A stretch of 64,000 nt of DNA from Owenia fusiformis (GCA_903813345.2 CAIIXF020000346.1:250001-314000), one strand, 5' to 3'; counted from the stretch's first letter, positions 49,520 to 62,005 are shown. The notes: a model not told the origin generated them from the sequence alone. Made by a program: numbers and translations.

Positions 49520-50068
49520 AGAATGAAGTTAAAAGAAACTTGTACTCCCCTAAAATAAAGTGTATGGATAGTACTCACAATTAGCAACGACCCAGGGACA
49601 ATGACTACCACTCCACATAAAACATTAACAATGATATTGAACTTCTTCACTACTTCTTCAGCATAGAATTTACTCAGAAATGAGTAATACATGGTATTCA
49701 AGTATAAATTAAATTACCTCCTTCATATGTGACATATAATTTCACCCAGAAACTAGTTTTTCTAGCAATACCCGATATAAAGACAAAAGAGATATAGCCT
49801 GGGAGTAGCCATTTTGTCCCAAATTCTATCCAAAATGTCATGAATATGTACGCACGAGTGCAAATGCGAAAGACCAAAAATGACAAAACATAGCAGGAAA
49901 ATGAAATGTCTAAGATCTCATTGCCAAATGGAAAGAAAATCCAACTATCCCAAATCAATATTCAACGTGAAAGGAAAATGTATCTTACAACACTCACAAC
50001 AATTCGTAAAAGTGCAATTCGCATGGCTTTGGCGACATAGAGTTTGTGCACAAATGAATAATGCCTGA
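49520..50068 (-). CDS. Candidate exons of an unrecognised membrane protein
   Basis: Three minus-strand blocks look exon-like. About 50068-50000 reads HYSFVHKLYVAKAMRIALLR after a TCAG acceptor and before a GTGAGT donor. About 49945-49730 encodes WIFFPFGNEILDISF followed by two hydrophobic helices (SCYVLSFLVFRIC and LLPGYISFVFISG). About 49680-49570 encodes FYAEEVVKKFNIIVNVLCGV plus a hydrophobic end before a GTGAGT. Phases between blocks were not resolved and I do not recognise the family. A CAC-ended MITE truncates the downstream side at 49505. Confidence 0.2.
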
Positions 50069-51567
50069 TTTGATAAAAAGTCACAAATTATAAAATGAAG
50101 TATGGCTTCCTAAAACTCGAATGGAAAGATCGGAAACGAGAGATGTTGGATTGCTGAAAAAAATGAGAGAACCGGTCTTACAAAAAATGATTCGATGTCG
50201 TCTTTAAATATCGGAGGCTCGTCTGAAAGATTGGATGTGTGCAACACTATAAATTTCTCCCAATTCCAATCGGGACTTTGCACGCGATGGGTGAGTTGAT
50301 ATGATTGATAGGGTCACACCTTGGAACAACGGTACATATCGTGAACACAGATGATAAAATATAGATAGTCAATGAAATAAAATATAAATGAGTACCTTTA
50401 ATTTCGTATAATTCACAATCTCGCACTGCTGAATGAAATCGTCTCTAACGGTGTCACTCATCTATCATGAAGGTTGGTTTCTGGTTCTTATTAATGACAG
50501 TATGGCTCTCACTTATAAATTTACATTTAGAATAGAACGAACATTTGTCAAGTTATGATCGAAACAAAAACTAAATCTTGTCTTCGCAAGGGACAGTTCA
50601 AAAAACTAAATTACTATCTTGAATTTCACAAATCTTGCTCTACTGCATCAAATCGTCCTGAATATAGTCACTCGTCAACCACGAAAGTTGATTTCTGGTT
50701 TCTTAGTCAATCATTCTAGCGTTCTCATTTATAAAACAATCGATAATTAAAACTGAAATATATTATAATGCATTCAATGTTTACTTTCTTACAACATTGC
50801 ATGGTTATTTTATTGTGGGAGCACAGCATTGTGACACTATGATATTTGCGACGCATTTGACTGCGCCTTCTTTATTCCTCGATGCAAATCATCTAGTTTA
50901 AAAATGTAAACATTCCAATACCAAAATTAGATTAATTATTTAAATGATACATCCTTTATATTTTTATTTGATTACGTTTTGAATATCATTAACAATAATC
51001 CGTTGTTTGACCCTTGAAAACGCAAGAAATATTTCCGTGAATATATTGTTTCTATAAGTACAAAACTAAAATGTTACTAATTATAGATTTTCTGAATATT
51101 TCGCATAATTTGGTCACATCTGCTCTGTCTTATTTTTTTCTAAATAAAACGTTGAAAAGTACCCAAGTGCAATGCACTAATTGAAAAATGACATTTACGT
51201 TGAAATAGTATTATATTTCTATGTAATCCTAATCCTTTAAATTATATATAAGTTTCGATTTACAATTTGAGTCTCATAAAATGCACTAAAATGCGCATGA
51301 AAAGTTTCACGTTTTTTGACCTCTTGTGATGACAGACATAACACGACCCGAAAGCCTTAATATTTTTTACCAAATGGCATTTTAAAAGCATAAGGACATA
51401 TGCCCCTCCCTAAATATCGGTTCAAATGTCGTTATGCATATATGGTGCCACGGATTTGTAATATCTATGAGCCATACCATGGACTACTACACCTGTAAAC
51501 AGAACATAAATCAGTTTCTGTTGTTGTTCAATGATACATCATATTGGCGTTTTTGCATCAGCACATT
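50069..51567. other. Interior of the large element, no gene recognised
   Basis: AT-rich. Two similar blocks near 50400-50500 and 50630-50720 share TCACTCATC/TCACTCGTC and GAAGGTTG/GAAAGTTG with TTTCTGGTT, indicating a tandem duplication of about 230 bp. The inner inverted arm is at about 51390-51510. Confidence 0.4.
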
Positions 51568-51855
51568 GGTGTTGTTGCATCATCGATAAGAAACAGAGTG
51601 GTGTTGTTGCATCAATAGTGAGGAATTAAAACCACGAATTTATCGCTTCTTGATGATGCTACATGTATACCAATGACAATTTTTTAAAATATAGATCATG
51701 CGCTAACTGCATGTGTATGATTATTGAGCAATTCGTCCTAGAAATGGGTGTAAATTGGGAAAACAAAACATCGTACGAAAATCTATCACCGGAAGTCTGG
51801 CCATCTTGATGCAACAACACGGTGTTGTTGCATCACGATACCCCCCAGTGATTAT

Positions 51856-52756
51856 AGTCATCCGTAGAATTATTACTTTTTTATATATGGTATACATTTT
51901 CATTATTAGAAAGGTTCCACAACTCTGAATATGAATGTATTAAATCAGCAACAAAAGAAGGTACGTCAATGTAACATTTCCCAACAATGATGGTGTCATG
52001 ACAATTAAATTATGTTTTATTATACCACCAAGGCCAAATTGAAAGCTATTATATGTATTTGAATAACTGACACTAACATACATGGAAAGATGACAAACCT
52101 GCCAAATCAAGCGTGAATTTTATTATGTAAAGAGCATCCTATTTAATTTGATAGTTTTTTACAGTCACGTTTCTCCTGATAAACATTGTGAATTATTTCC
52201 ATGTATGTTTCATGAATTATGGCGACAGCTTTGCGAATGGATGTTGACCCTTTAAAACGCCTATATGGACTTTGAGACTGGATTTTGTCTACCCTACATC
52301 ATTTAAGACTGCTCGATCTTGTTTTCTTATGAATTTAGTAATCTCAGCAGAAATCTTATCTTGATGTTATGACAAATGGCTATGTGTCGAGTGCACATGC
52401 TTTGTACATTCCATTGTTATATTATCATGAAATAAATAAAATAAATAAATTTCGATTTTTTCTTCAACATATTGTATTGTAATGACTTCAATATGAATGA
52501 AATGTCCCTTATATTAAATTTCCATTAGTTTTCTTGTCCTCGACTTAAGATATCTGTTCTTGAATAGTAGGGGAAATGGAGGTTTTAGACATTGTTTCAT
52601 TTCACACAAGATCATGGTTTTGTATACTTTTTGTGTAAATGTTTTTTTCTTATACGACAAGTTAATAGTTAGAGTTTGTTTTTCTTGCGAGGTTTCTTTA
52701 CAGTTGTTGGCCCTTTATCTTTGAGACCTGCCTGTTCTTATAGATATATAGATATA
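51856..52756. other. Intergenic; possible LINE 3' tail
   Basis: The stretch ends near 52430-52450 in TGAAATAAATAAAATAAATAAA, which resembles the A-rich tail of a non-LTR element on the plus strand. No frame supports it further. Confidence 0.3.
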
Positions 52757-53076
52757 TACAGGGTGTCTCAAAAAATAAACCAAAAAGAATATTAACAGCA
52801 AAGCTAGACCAATCAATATTTTCAAACATTTGTGGCATGGCCATGTAGCATAAGCATATACTAGTAAGTTTTCTCCCAGTTTTTAGTTCAGTCTTGCCTG
52901 TTTGATGTTTTAACATCTTACTTGTTATTCCATATTTCATATTTCCATGACAGCCTGCATACTTATTGCTACATCGTTCGTCACATTTGGTAATAATTCC
53001 GATGGAATGTTTTGAATTCCTCTTTGGATGTTGGCCTTACATTGTACCATACGAGAGAAATCCATATCAGGAGAAT
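52757..53076 (-). pseudogene. Mariner/IS630-type transposase C-terminus and TIR
   Basis: Plus-strand ACAGGGTGTCTCAAAAAATA at about 52756 is a mariner-like terminus. On the minus strand, about 53076-52937 encodes RMVQCKANIQRGIQNIPSEL followed by LPNVTNDVAISMQAVMEI and a stop, resembling the C-terminal helices of this transposase group. The catalytic region cannot be recognised and the other terminus was not found. Confidence 0.4.
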
Positions 53077-53139
53077 CCTAAAATATATATCTGGTCCAGG
53101 CGCGACGATATCTTGCGTACATTGCTTGATTTGTATTAG

Positions 53140-53877
53140 GCCAGGATATAGCATGGGTTTTGGGAAGTTCAAGGGCCACTTGATAGACATAATGTTACTG
53201 AAAGATGACTTCATTTAGCATCAATTCATATATGTCTGGGTCTTTTTAGTTTGTGGACGAAGGATTCTGAGCAGTTTTACCCCCCTAAAATAATATTTCA
53301 GGGGGGTACTATATTATCATTCTATAAAATCAGTTATACATTAACTATAGCACTGATTTATACATATTATGTTGCTAGCACTGTAGTCAAGTGTTTCCCA
53401 AATTTATAGGGAGATATGCCGATTGGTTTGGGAGAAAATATAATTTATCGAAATAAAAAGCATAGTTTCGTTATCTTTTTATTTTCACCACTCTTTTTTT
53501 TTGCAGCTTCAGAGAAATAATAATCAGTAATAGTGCTCCAAGTAGTAATCAAAAATCATTTCCAGGCTATGTGTGACATTGTAATATAAGGAATGTAATG
53601 ATTGAGTACTATTTTGTATTTTTAATATGGCTTTGTTGACCCCTACCCCTTACCCCTTTTTAGTCTTACCGAATTTATTGTTGCAGCTTCAGAGAAATAA
53701 TAGGCAGTTATAGTGCTCCAAGTAGTATTCAAAAATCATTTCCAAGCTATGTGTGGCATTGTAATATAAGTAATGTAATGATAAAGTACTATTTTGTATT
53801 TTTAATATGGTTTTGTTGACCCCTACCCCTTAGAAATACAAGAACGCGGAGGTGGCACAATTGGATCAGAAATTCTA
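53140..53877. repeat. Dispersed repeat, forward copy with internal duplication
   Basis: Shares CATGGGTTTTGGGAAGTTCA, GTTGCTAGCACTGTAGTCAA and GTGGCACAATTGGATCAGAAA-like blocks with the inverted segment 60735-61290. A 180-bp section (GCTTCAGAGAAATAATA to GACCCCTACCCCTTA) occurs twice here, at about 53508 and 53687, but once in the other copy. Confidence 0.8.
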
Positions 53878-55349
53878 TGATGACTACTTATGTCCTGCCT
53901 TGTATATTATTTTCTTCAAGAATATGTTTCTCAAATGTCATAAAACACAAATTTCTTGGGTCAAAAGCCTGTTTCAATGTTTATATATAGACCTAGAGGA
54001 TGGGAATTTATGGGCTGAAAGATATGGGCCGAAAGAAAATAATGTACATGCTAAGAATGCCTATTAATATAGATGGCACGATGTAAAGTTTGACATAATT
54101 AGAATTTTCCTAGTGAACATGAACATTATACATTCTCAAATATTATGCACCATTCAAAGAGTCCTGAGAGTAGAGACTTTCAAAAGTATATTGTTAATAA
54201 TAGGAATTTTCACTATATTTGACTCTCTATTATTGCTTCCAGGGTGGGGAAGTTGACTCAATAGGTTACTCCCATGATTTGAGTTTGACAGCTCAATCTT
54301 TGTTTTGTCAAAACCTCCACCACTTCCCATGTGGGGGTCTCACGCAAACCTTTGAATTATGCTCAACTGCACATGGGTAAAGGGGATATTTGAAGAAATA
54401 ATTTTGGAAGAAATGAGAAAAGTCCAGTCCTTCTCCCTTATTAATTGAATGAAATGGGGGGAGGGAGTCATTCGGAGTTTCTTCAGAGTCAGAGGTACAT
54501 GCAAACTTTATCTATTGTAGAATCATTTTTAGATATAAAAGGAATATTATAATAAATACTTCTGAACAATCATTTCTGTCCTTCTCCTTTTGCTCATGGA
54601 TAAAGTGGAGTAGAAGGGGGTTAAGTCATCTTCAAAGGAGTGGAATCGATATGGTGAACTTTTTGAATACACGTTTCTCTTAAATCAGTCATCAAAACAT
54701 TCTGAAAATTTTACACATCGTCAATTTAATGGTTATCTTTTGTATCATTTTGAAATATATTTATATACTTTTCTTTATATTGTTTTACATAACACATGGG
54801 ACACTTCTTTTGTTCTTGGTATCATATGTTCGGAATGAAATGAAACATCTATACGAACCTCATTGGAACAAAACAACATAAACACAACGTGTGGTCTCTC
54901 AATATTGTAATCGTACAAAGGAAGGTTTGGTTGATATTATGGTATCTTGTTAATGAAATTAAAGGTTGAACTTAATTTTTATCTATTTTGGGGGGTTTTG
55001 TAAAAGTTTTTGCATACTTATTGTAAATCAACCAAAATTTCCTTTGCATAACTATAACATTGAGATGTCTAAGAAAATGTTGTATATGCTATTTTGTTCC
55101 AACAAGGTTCGGAGAGACATTTCATTTTATTCTCAAGAATTGGTAGAAAGGAACAAAAAACAATTGCACTTAAAAAACAAAAAATGTTAACAAAAACAGT
55201 TATATAAAATATATATATTTTTGCATTAAATTGTTGCCAATCGGTCAAAATTACATAAAGGACCGTGTTTTTTACAGAATGTTTTCAATAATTGGTTTAA
55301 GAGAAAAACATTGTTCAATTCAGTTCACCATATCGATACCTATCCATTT
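53878..55349. other. Intergenic, nothing recognised
   Basis: AT-rich, with short frames (53852-54067, 54966-55190) that show no recognisable domain. Confidence 0.5.
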
Positions 55350-56130
55350 TCTTTGGAGCAAAAACTGTTTACAGTTCCAAACATGACCCTCTGAGGTAGT
55401 ATATATAAGCATGATAAGTCATATTACGATTTCCCTTTGAAGCACAAACTGTAAACAGTTCCACACACCACCCTCAGAGGTACATTAGTATGTATATGTG
55501 AACTTTATCTACTGTAGAATCTCTTTATGGCTATGTTATTAGAAATACTTTTGGAATAAGTGACTGCTGTCTATCTCCTTTTGTTATAGTATTTTGTGGA
55601 TGGTGTTAGAGGGTTGGCAGTTGGCAGTCAATGGTCGACATCTGTAGCAAATGGCAGGTGGAGTCACTTAACATCTCCTTTTGTTAATGAATGAGGTGAG
55701 GGGGAGGTTAAGGTAGATTAAAATTCTCTTTGGGAGCACCATCAGCCATCATGACCATCAGCCATCCTCTATCGATGAATTGGGGAGGGATAAGTCATAT
55801 AAGAATTTTCCTCCTTTGTTAATGGATGGGGTGAGGGGAGGTTAAGGTACAACTGTAGATTAAAATTCTCCTTGGGAGCACAAACCACAAACATTATACA
55901 GTTTCTTAACCCTCAGAGAAACGGGTGAAATGTATCAACTGTAGAATCTTGCCATGGCTTGCTTTATGAACTACTTTTGGAGTAAGTGAGTATATACTCA
56001 TGAACGGAGTGGGACAGGGGGGTAAACAAATAAAATATATAATCCCTTCATCAAAATCATATAAGAATTTTCCTCGGAAGCACAAACAGCTTACAGCTCT
56101 ACAACGCATCCTCAAAGATGCAGCTGAACT
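55350..56130. repeat. Diverged tandem repeat with AGCACAAACTGTAAACAG blocks
   Basis: GGAGCAAAAACTGTTTACAG, GAAGCACAAACTGTAAACAG, GGAGCACAAACCACAAAC and GAAGCACAAACAGCTTACAG recur at about 55358, 55440, 55874 and 56078. Each is followed by CCCTCAGAG-like or CCTCAAAG-like sequence and often preceded by AAGAATTTTCCTC. The copies are old. Confidence 0.55.
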
Positions 56131-56843
56131 TCCCGAGTGAGAATTCTTTCATGGGTAAAGGTGTAGTTTAGAGTCACATGTGAATTTAATCAACTGTAGG
56201 ATTCCTTCAGTGGTAAACAGTGCATTTAGGAGTGCTATGTGAATAAGTATGTAACGTCAATTGTCCCTATTGAATGATTATAGGGGGGGGGGGGGGTATG
56301 GAAGATGCTGATATGGCTACTCCCTATTAAACTATATTTAGTTTTAAGATTGACAGCATAGACTCAATAGCAATTACCTGTTCCCCCTGGAAGGAATCCC
56401 TTAGCTGATAAAATGCACATGTGCCTGCCTGGGTAAGCTATGCTGGACTAGACAGAGCTCATGCTTCAAGGCATCATTGGGATGTAAATTATTGTACTTT
56501 TAAGGATATATTAAATGAAATAATGAGCATACAAATGCAGAATGATGCATCTGAATAAGAATCGTAAGACCTTGACTTATAAAGAGAAATTCTTGATAAA
56601 ATTTTAGAAAAAGAAAAATATAAAAACAAGAATTTCACACGAAGAAATGACCCTTTAGACTAACAAAGGCATCCAGAAAAAGGCACAAAGGCATCCACAA
56701 AAAACAGTTGATCATTACAAAATTATAACATAATTCCAAAATAGCATGTTTTCCCTGTACTGGGAAATAAACAGGGAATAGAACTGATATTCAAAAGATC
56801 CCATATTATAGCTAGATTCCTATTATTCCTATATATCAGATCC
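56131..56843. other. Intergenic, nothing recognised
   Basis: Contains a G-run near 56282 and AT-rich DNA up to the LINE target duplication. Confidence 0.5.
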
Positions 56844-59772
56844 CATGTTTTTTTGTTTTTTTGATTAAAAATATTTATTCTCTAAAATTAAAATCAAATA
56901 CATAATAACACTTGACACTTTTAATAAGTGTATCAGCGTGAAAACATTTAAATATTAACATGAGTCAAATGGAAATGAGAAAAAAGAACAATTTAAAAAT
57001 ATTTACTCAGTTAAATGAGAATAAAATTGATAACAATATATAAAATCTACATATATGTTTGTCAGTAATTCAGTTCAGAATACCGGTAGGTTGATGTCAT
57101 ATGAATTTTAAAATTCTTTTTAAAACAGTTAATGGAAGGTAATGTTTTCAAAGAAGTTGGCAGATTATTCCAAAGCTGAGCACCTGAATATTTTATTGAG
57201 TTTTGACCTATAATTGTTCTAAATTTTTTCATGTGAAGGCAATTTTGGAATCTTGTCTCATGTTCATGAAATATCAAATTTGGAGTAAAATAATTTTCAA
57301 ATATGTCAAAAGGAAAGCCATCAGGTTTTGTTGTGTATTGATAAAGAAATTTTGCAACTTCAAGCTTATGTATGTCAAAAATATCTAGAAAATTGAGTTG
57401 TTTAAAAAGAGGTGAGCTATGTGCTAAAAAGTCAGAATTTGTGATTATTCTCACTGCACGTTTTTGTAACAAAAGCAATTTATTCAAAAAGGTTTTACAT
57501 GCATTACCCCATATGATGTTGCAATAGTTCAATTGTGATAATATAAGTGAATTATAAATGGTAATCATGGTTTTTGTATTCAATTTATATTTAATCTTTC
57601 CCAGAATACCAATAATTTTAGATATTTTATGTATAACTTTATTTATGTGCTCATTCCATTTTAATTTACAATCAATTGTTACTCCCAGAAAATTTGTATG
57701 CATTACTCTTTCAAGAATATTACCCCCTATTTTTATATTAAAATCTTGATTTTCATCAATATTTAACTTTTATCTTGTAAATAGCATATAATTTGTCTTG
57801 TCTATATTCAAAGAAAGTTTATTTGATTTGAACCATTCTAATGTCTTTTCCATTTCTAGATTTACATTTCTATATAGATCATGAAGGTCTTTGTTTGAAC
57901 ATAAGATATTTGTATCATCTGCGAAAATAGTAAATTTAAGAATATTTGAAACCTTATGTAAATCATTAATATAGAGAATGAATAAGATGGGGCCTAAAAC
58001 AGACCCTTGAGGTACACCACAAGTGATAATATTTTCTTCAGATAGAGTGTTGTTAAAAGAAGTAATGATTTTCCTATCAGATAAATAGCTTTCAAACCAA
58101 TTTTTTGCGACATTGCGAATTCCAAAATTTTCAAGTTTTTTTAGAAGAATTTCATGATTTACTGTATCGAAGGCTTTCGATAAATCTAAAAATATTCCAA
58201 TAGCATGAGTTGAGCTTTATCTAGAGATATCCTCACTTCTTCCAAGAAGGAGAGGATTGCCATATAAGTTGAATAATGTTTTCTAAAACCAAACTGATTT
58301 TTGAATAAAAGTTTGTATGTTTCAATAAATGTTATTAATCTATTTTTCATGATCTGTTCTAAGAGTTTAGAAAAGACACTAAGTAGAGATATAGGTCTAT
58401 AGTTTGAAAATTTTGAAGTATTTCCTTTTTTAAAAAGTGGGATAACTTTGGCTGTTTTCAACTTAGTGGGAAAAACCCCTGTATGGATAGACAAGTTTGC
58501 TATATGAACTAATGGTAAAAGTAAATTATTTCTTGCATGTTTAACTACTATTGGTTTGAATTCATCTAGGCCTGGTGAGCAATCTTTTAAAACTGACATT
58601 AAATTTTCGATTTCATCCTTACTCACAGGAGTAAGTTCTAAAGAAGATTCATTGATTTCCATAAATGTAAAAGGGAACGTTTTTGAACTTATCTTTGATG
58701 CTAATTTAGGTCCAACATTAGAAAAAAATCTGTTAAAATGATTAGCAATATCTTTTCTATCAGTCAAAGTATCATCTCCATCATAAAATTTATCTGGAAA
58801 AACTGAATCACATTTTTGCGGTGAAGTAAGTCATTTATAACTGACCAAGTATTCTTGATATTATTGCTTGTTTCAGTAAATCTATCACAAAAATATTTCC
58901 TTTCTGCTTTGCGGATTAATTTATGGAGTTTGTTTCGAAAAGTTTTGTATTCAGCTAGATTCTGTTTCGTTGGGTGTTTCAAAGTATTTCGATAAAGTTT
59001 ATTTTTCTGTTTCACAGATGTTAGTATACCATGTGAGAGCCAAGGCTTAATTGAGTTCTTGTGAATTTTTGTATTTTTGACTTTTACAGGGAAATATTCA
59101 TCATATTTTCTACTAATTTTGTCTGCGAACAAATTATAAGCCACATTTACATCAACCTTTTCATTAATTATACCTGTCCAATCTATATCTTTCAGTGAAT
59201 CACTAAAATTATTAATTGCACTCAATGAATATTTCCTAAAAGTGATTTGTTTGTTTTCACAAACATTTTGATAGTGTGATGTAAGGGCAAAGATAGGATG
59301 GTGGTCAGAAATGGGAAATGAAAGAAGACCACTTTTGATTACATTATTTGAAATAGAAAAGATATTATCAATAAGCGTAGCACTTTTTTCTGTTATTCTA
59401 GTAGGTTTAAAAATCAATGGGTTATAAGATTGGGAGTATAATAGATTAAGAAAATTCAACGTTTGTGCATCACTTTCAGTTTTAAGTAAATCAATGTTGA
59501 AATCACCCATTATAAAAGAAAATTTATGTTCCCTATCAATTTTAGAAAGTAGGCTCTCAAAACTTTCAAGAAAATATGCCATGTCTGTATTTGGTGGTCT
59601 ATATATTATAGTAATAACCATATTTTTCTCATTTTTCCTAGGAATTTCAATAGATAGTGATTCACATGCTTTATAATCTAATTTGAGGTCATCCCTATGT
59701 TTAAAGTCAATGCCTTTTAAAATATGAAGTGCAACACCACCCCCTGGTGGATCTTGTATCAGCCTAAATCAC
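56844..59772 (-). mobile_element. 5'-truncated LINE (jockey/CR1-like) with 11-bp target duplication
   Basis: ATATCAGATCC occurs exactly at 56833-56843 and 59773-59783, bracketing the insert. On the minus strand the element ends in AAAAAAACAAAAAAA and starts partway through the endonuclease, so it was truncated at its 5' end on insertion. Length is 2.9 kb against about 4-6 kb for a full element. Confidence 0.9.
57062..59760 (-). pseudogene. LINE endonuclease/reverse transcriptase, broken by two frameshifts and a stop
   Basis: From high to low coordinates: an AP-like endonuclease C-terminal half from about 59760 (IYRPPNTD, MGDFNIDLL, LIDNIFS, ISDHHPI), then the reverse transcriptase from about 58767 (SNYRPISLLSVFSKLLEQ, NQFGFRKHYST, LDLSKAFDTVNHE, GVPQGSVLGP, the catalytic IFADDT box) and the C-terminal region to 57062 (LNYCNIIWGN, LWNNLPTSLK). 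Breaks are a frame change near 58816 in an A-run, another near 58200, and an in-frame TAA at 57772-57770. The enzyme would copy RNA at nicked target DNA, but this copy cannot make it. The family looks jockey/CR1-like, with the exact clade unsettled. Confidence 0.9.
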
Positions 59773-59865
59773 ATATCAGATCCTATATCAGAACCATTCC
59801 CGGGGATTTCTCTTGATTTTTATGTTTCAGAAAAAAAAAACAATTTAATAAATAGGCTATTGATG

Positions 59866-60012
59866 GTGTTGGTGGAATATGAATTTTATTTATTTTATTC
59901 GCCTCGAGAACTATCATATTAACACTCGGGCTATTGCCCTCAGTCAGTATGATGTTTTCCTTGGCCAATATCATATTTTCCCTCAGAATAAAATTCATAT
60001 TCCATCCCTCCC
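59866..60012. repeat. Inverted-repeat segment, GGAATATGAATTTTATT ends
   Basis: GGAATATGAATTTTATT at the left pairs with AATAAAATTCATATTCC at the right, with ATCATATT and AATATCAT-like pieces between. A diverged relative (CCTCGGGAAATATCATATTG) occurs near 44092. Confidence 0.55.
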
Positions 60013-60029
60013 ATTAAATTACCTCTATA

Positions 60030-60675
60030 CAGGGTGTCCCGAAAGTATGGGGCCCCCCCTAGGCAGACATATGCCAGTGTCCTCATAGTATGTGTTATAT
60101 ATCATATTAAAGCTTATCCAAAGTTACATTGATTTGCCAAGTATCATGGTTCAACTCCCGAATGGGAAAAAGTTACAGTCATTTTAAAAGTTAGTGTTTT
60201 GTTAAAATAAAGTTCAATTTTACACCACATTACTAGTCAATGTGTCCCCCCTTGGCCATGTTAACAGCAGCAATTATTTTCAGATATGACCTTAAAAGCC
60301 CTTCAAATAGGGGTGTGGGATTTTATAACCCTCTTAAAACCTGTTAAGGGACTTTAGAAGAGTTTCCTTAGAGTTTCTACCCTCACCGTTCTCTTTTTCT
60401 AACTCAATATCCATCCGACCCGAAAAGAATTGCTGCTGTTAAGATGGCCCGGGAGGATACATTGACTAGTGATTTGGTGTAAAATTGAACTTAATTTTGA
60501 CCAAACACTAAATTTTCAAATGCCTGTAATTTTTTCACATTTGAGAGTTGAACCATGATACTTGGCGAATCAATGTAACTTTGGATAAGCCTTCAAATGA
60601 TATATAACACATACTATGACAACACTGGTATATGTCTGCCTAGGGGGGGGGGGCCCATACTTTCGGGACACCCTG
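60030..60675. mobile_element. 646-bp fold-back mariner-type MITE
   Basis: The left end CAGGGTGTCCCGAAAGTATG and the right end are exact inverses. The arms pair for about 300 bp through TAGGCAGACATAT, CTTATCCAAAGTTACATTGA and CATGGTTCAACTC. TA flanks both ends (60028-60029, 60676-60677). A G-run interrupts the right arm. It is non-coding. Confidence 0.85.
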
Positions 60676-60734
60676 TATATCACACATACATTTTTAAAAT
60701 GCTACTTGGAGAAGTATTAGTACTCTTTATAGAA

Positions 60735-61290
60735 TTTCTGATCTAATTGTGCCACCTTCACTTTCTCATATTTCTAAGGGGTAGGGGTCAACAAAGCCAT
60801 ATTTAAAATTCCAAATAGTATTGTATCATTACATTCTTTATATTACAATTCCCCACATAGATTGGAAATAATTTTAGATTACTTCTTAAAGCAGTATTGG
60901 TGCCAATTATTTCTCTGAAGCTGCAACAATAAAGTTGGCGAGACTAAAAAACGAATGAAAATATGCTTATTTATTACTATAAATTGTGTTTTTGTCAAAA
61001 CCGATCAATATATCTCCCTATAACTTTGTTAAACACTTGACTACAGTGCTAGCAACATAATATGTATAGATCAGTGCTATAGTTAATGCATAACTGATTC
61101 TATAGAATGATAATATAGTACCCCCCTGAAATATTATTCTAGGGGGGTAAAACTGCTCAGAATCCTTCGCCCACAAACTAAAAAGACCCAGACATATATG
61201 AATTGATGCTAAATGAAGTCATCTTTCAGAAACATTATGTCTATCAAGTGGCCCTTGAACTTCCCAAAACCCATGCTATATCCTGGCCTA
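60735..61290. repeat. Dispersed repeat, inverted copy
   Basis: Reverse complement of 53140-53877 with about 85-90% similarity by eye, and a single copy of the section that is doubled there. The two copies lie about 7 kb apart in opposite orientation around the LINE. Confidence 0.8.
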
Positions 61291-62005
61291 TTGGTCTGTA
61301 TTCCAAGTGTTATTTAACACTTTTCTATATGTTTAAATAAGAGAGGGAAACCCAAGGGTTCAGAGATGACACATACGTCTCTAATATAAATGTGTATTGA
61401 GATTACAGCGTCGCTGTTTGGTTAGACCGATAGACAAATGACGTCATTTAATGGTGGGTTCAAAATTTTGTGAACACTTCAAACAATATTAAGTTAATAT
61501 CTGGCATATTAGCCAACATCATAGCTAAGCAACTAAGCAATTAACAACAAAACTTTTCAATAGTTTTATGCACTTTTTTGTTTTATTATTACTTGCTTCT
61601 AAACTAAATTTATGTTAAAGCGACCTGTAATGCCAAATGGCGATTGGTTTTGCTTACTTGTACTTTGTAAATTACTATGATTTAAGAATAATAAAAACAT
61701 TAATAATAATAAAAAACATCATAGCTCGTTTTTCACATCAAGATGAAGGAATTTGCTAACATCAATTAAAACATTACATCAGTGTGTGGTATTTGGAAAC
61801 TAGGCGGTGAAAGTTCGAACAAACTTGTTCTTTTATATTGCTTACTCAGACGAAATTATGTGTCATCTCCTAATCTCTGGGGGTTTCCCTCCACTTATTT
61901 CTAAATAAAAACAAATTTGTACAAGATCAAGTACCGTTTTCGTACAGTGTTTAATTAGATCAATACGTACAATATCTTCCATATTCTGTAACATTTTGTA
62001 CATTA
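61291..62005. other. Intergenic, nothing recognised
   Basis: AT-rich. The frame at 61863-62129 mostly overlies the MITE that follows. Confidence 0.5.

Larger units (their letters stand above)
43075..51850. mobile_element. Possible 8.8-kb DNA transposon with long TIRs and ATTAT target duplication
   Basis: The left terminus CACTGGGGGGTATCGTGATG is inverted at the right end. Pairing extends about 280 bp (43075-43350 against 51568-51850), including GGCCAGACTTCCGGTGATAG and ATGGGT/ACCCAT blocks. ATTAT flanks both ends (43070-43074 and 51851-51855). A second inverted pair (about 46776-46900 and 51390-51510, sharing GTGGCACCATAT) suggests the arms were once longer, with the left arm split by the repeats at 43400-46750. 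The interior holds hairpin repeats, nested CAC-ended elements and weak exon candidates but no recognised transposase. It could also be two related elements in opposite orientation. Confidence 0.6.
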
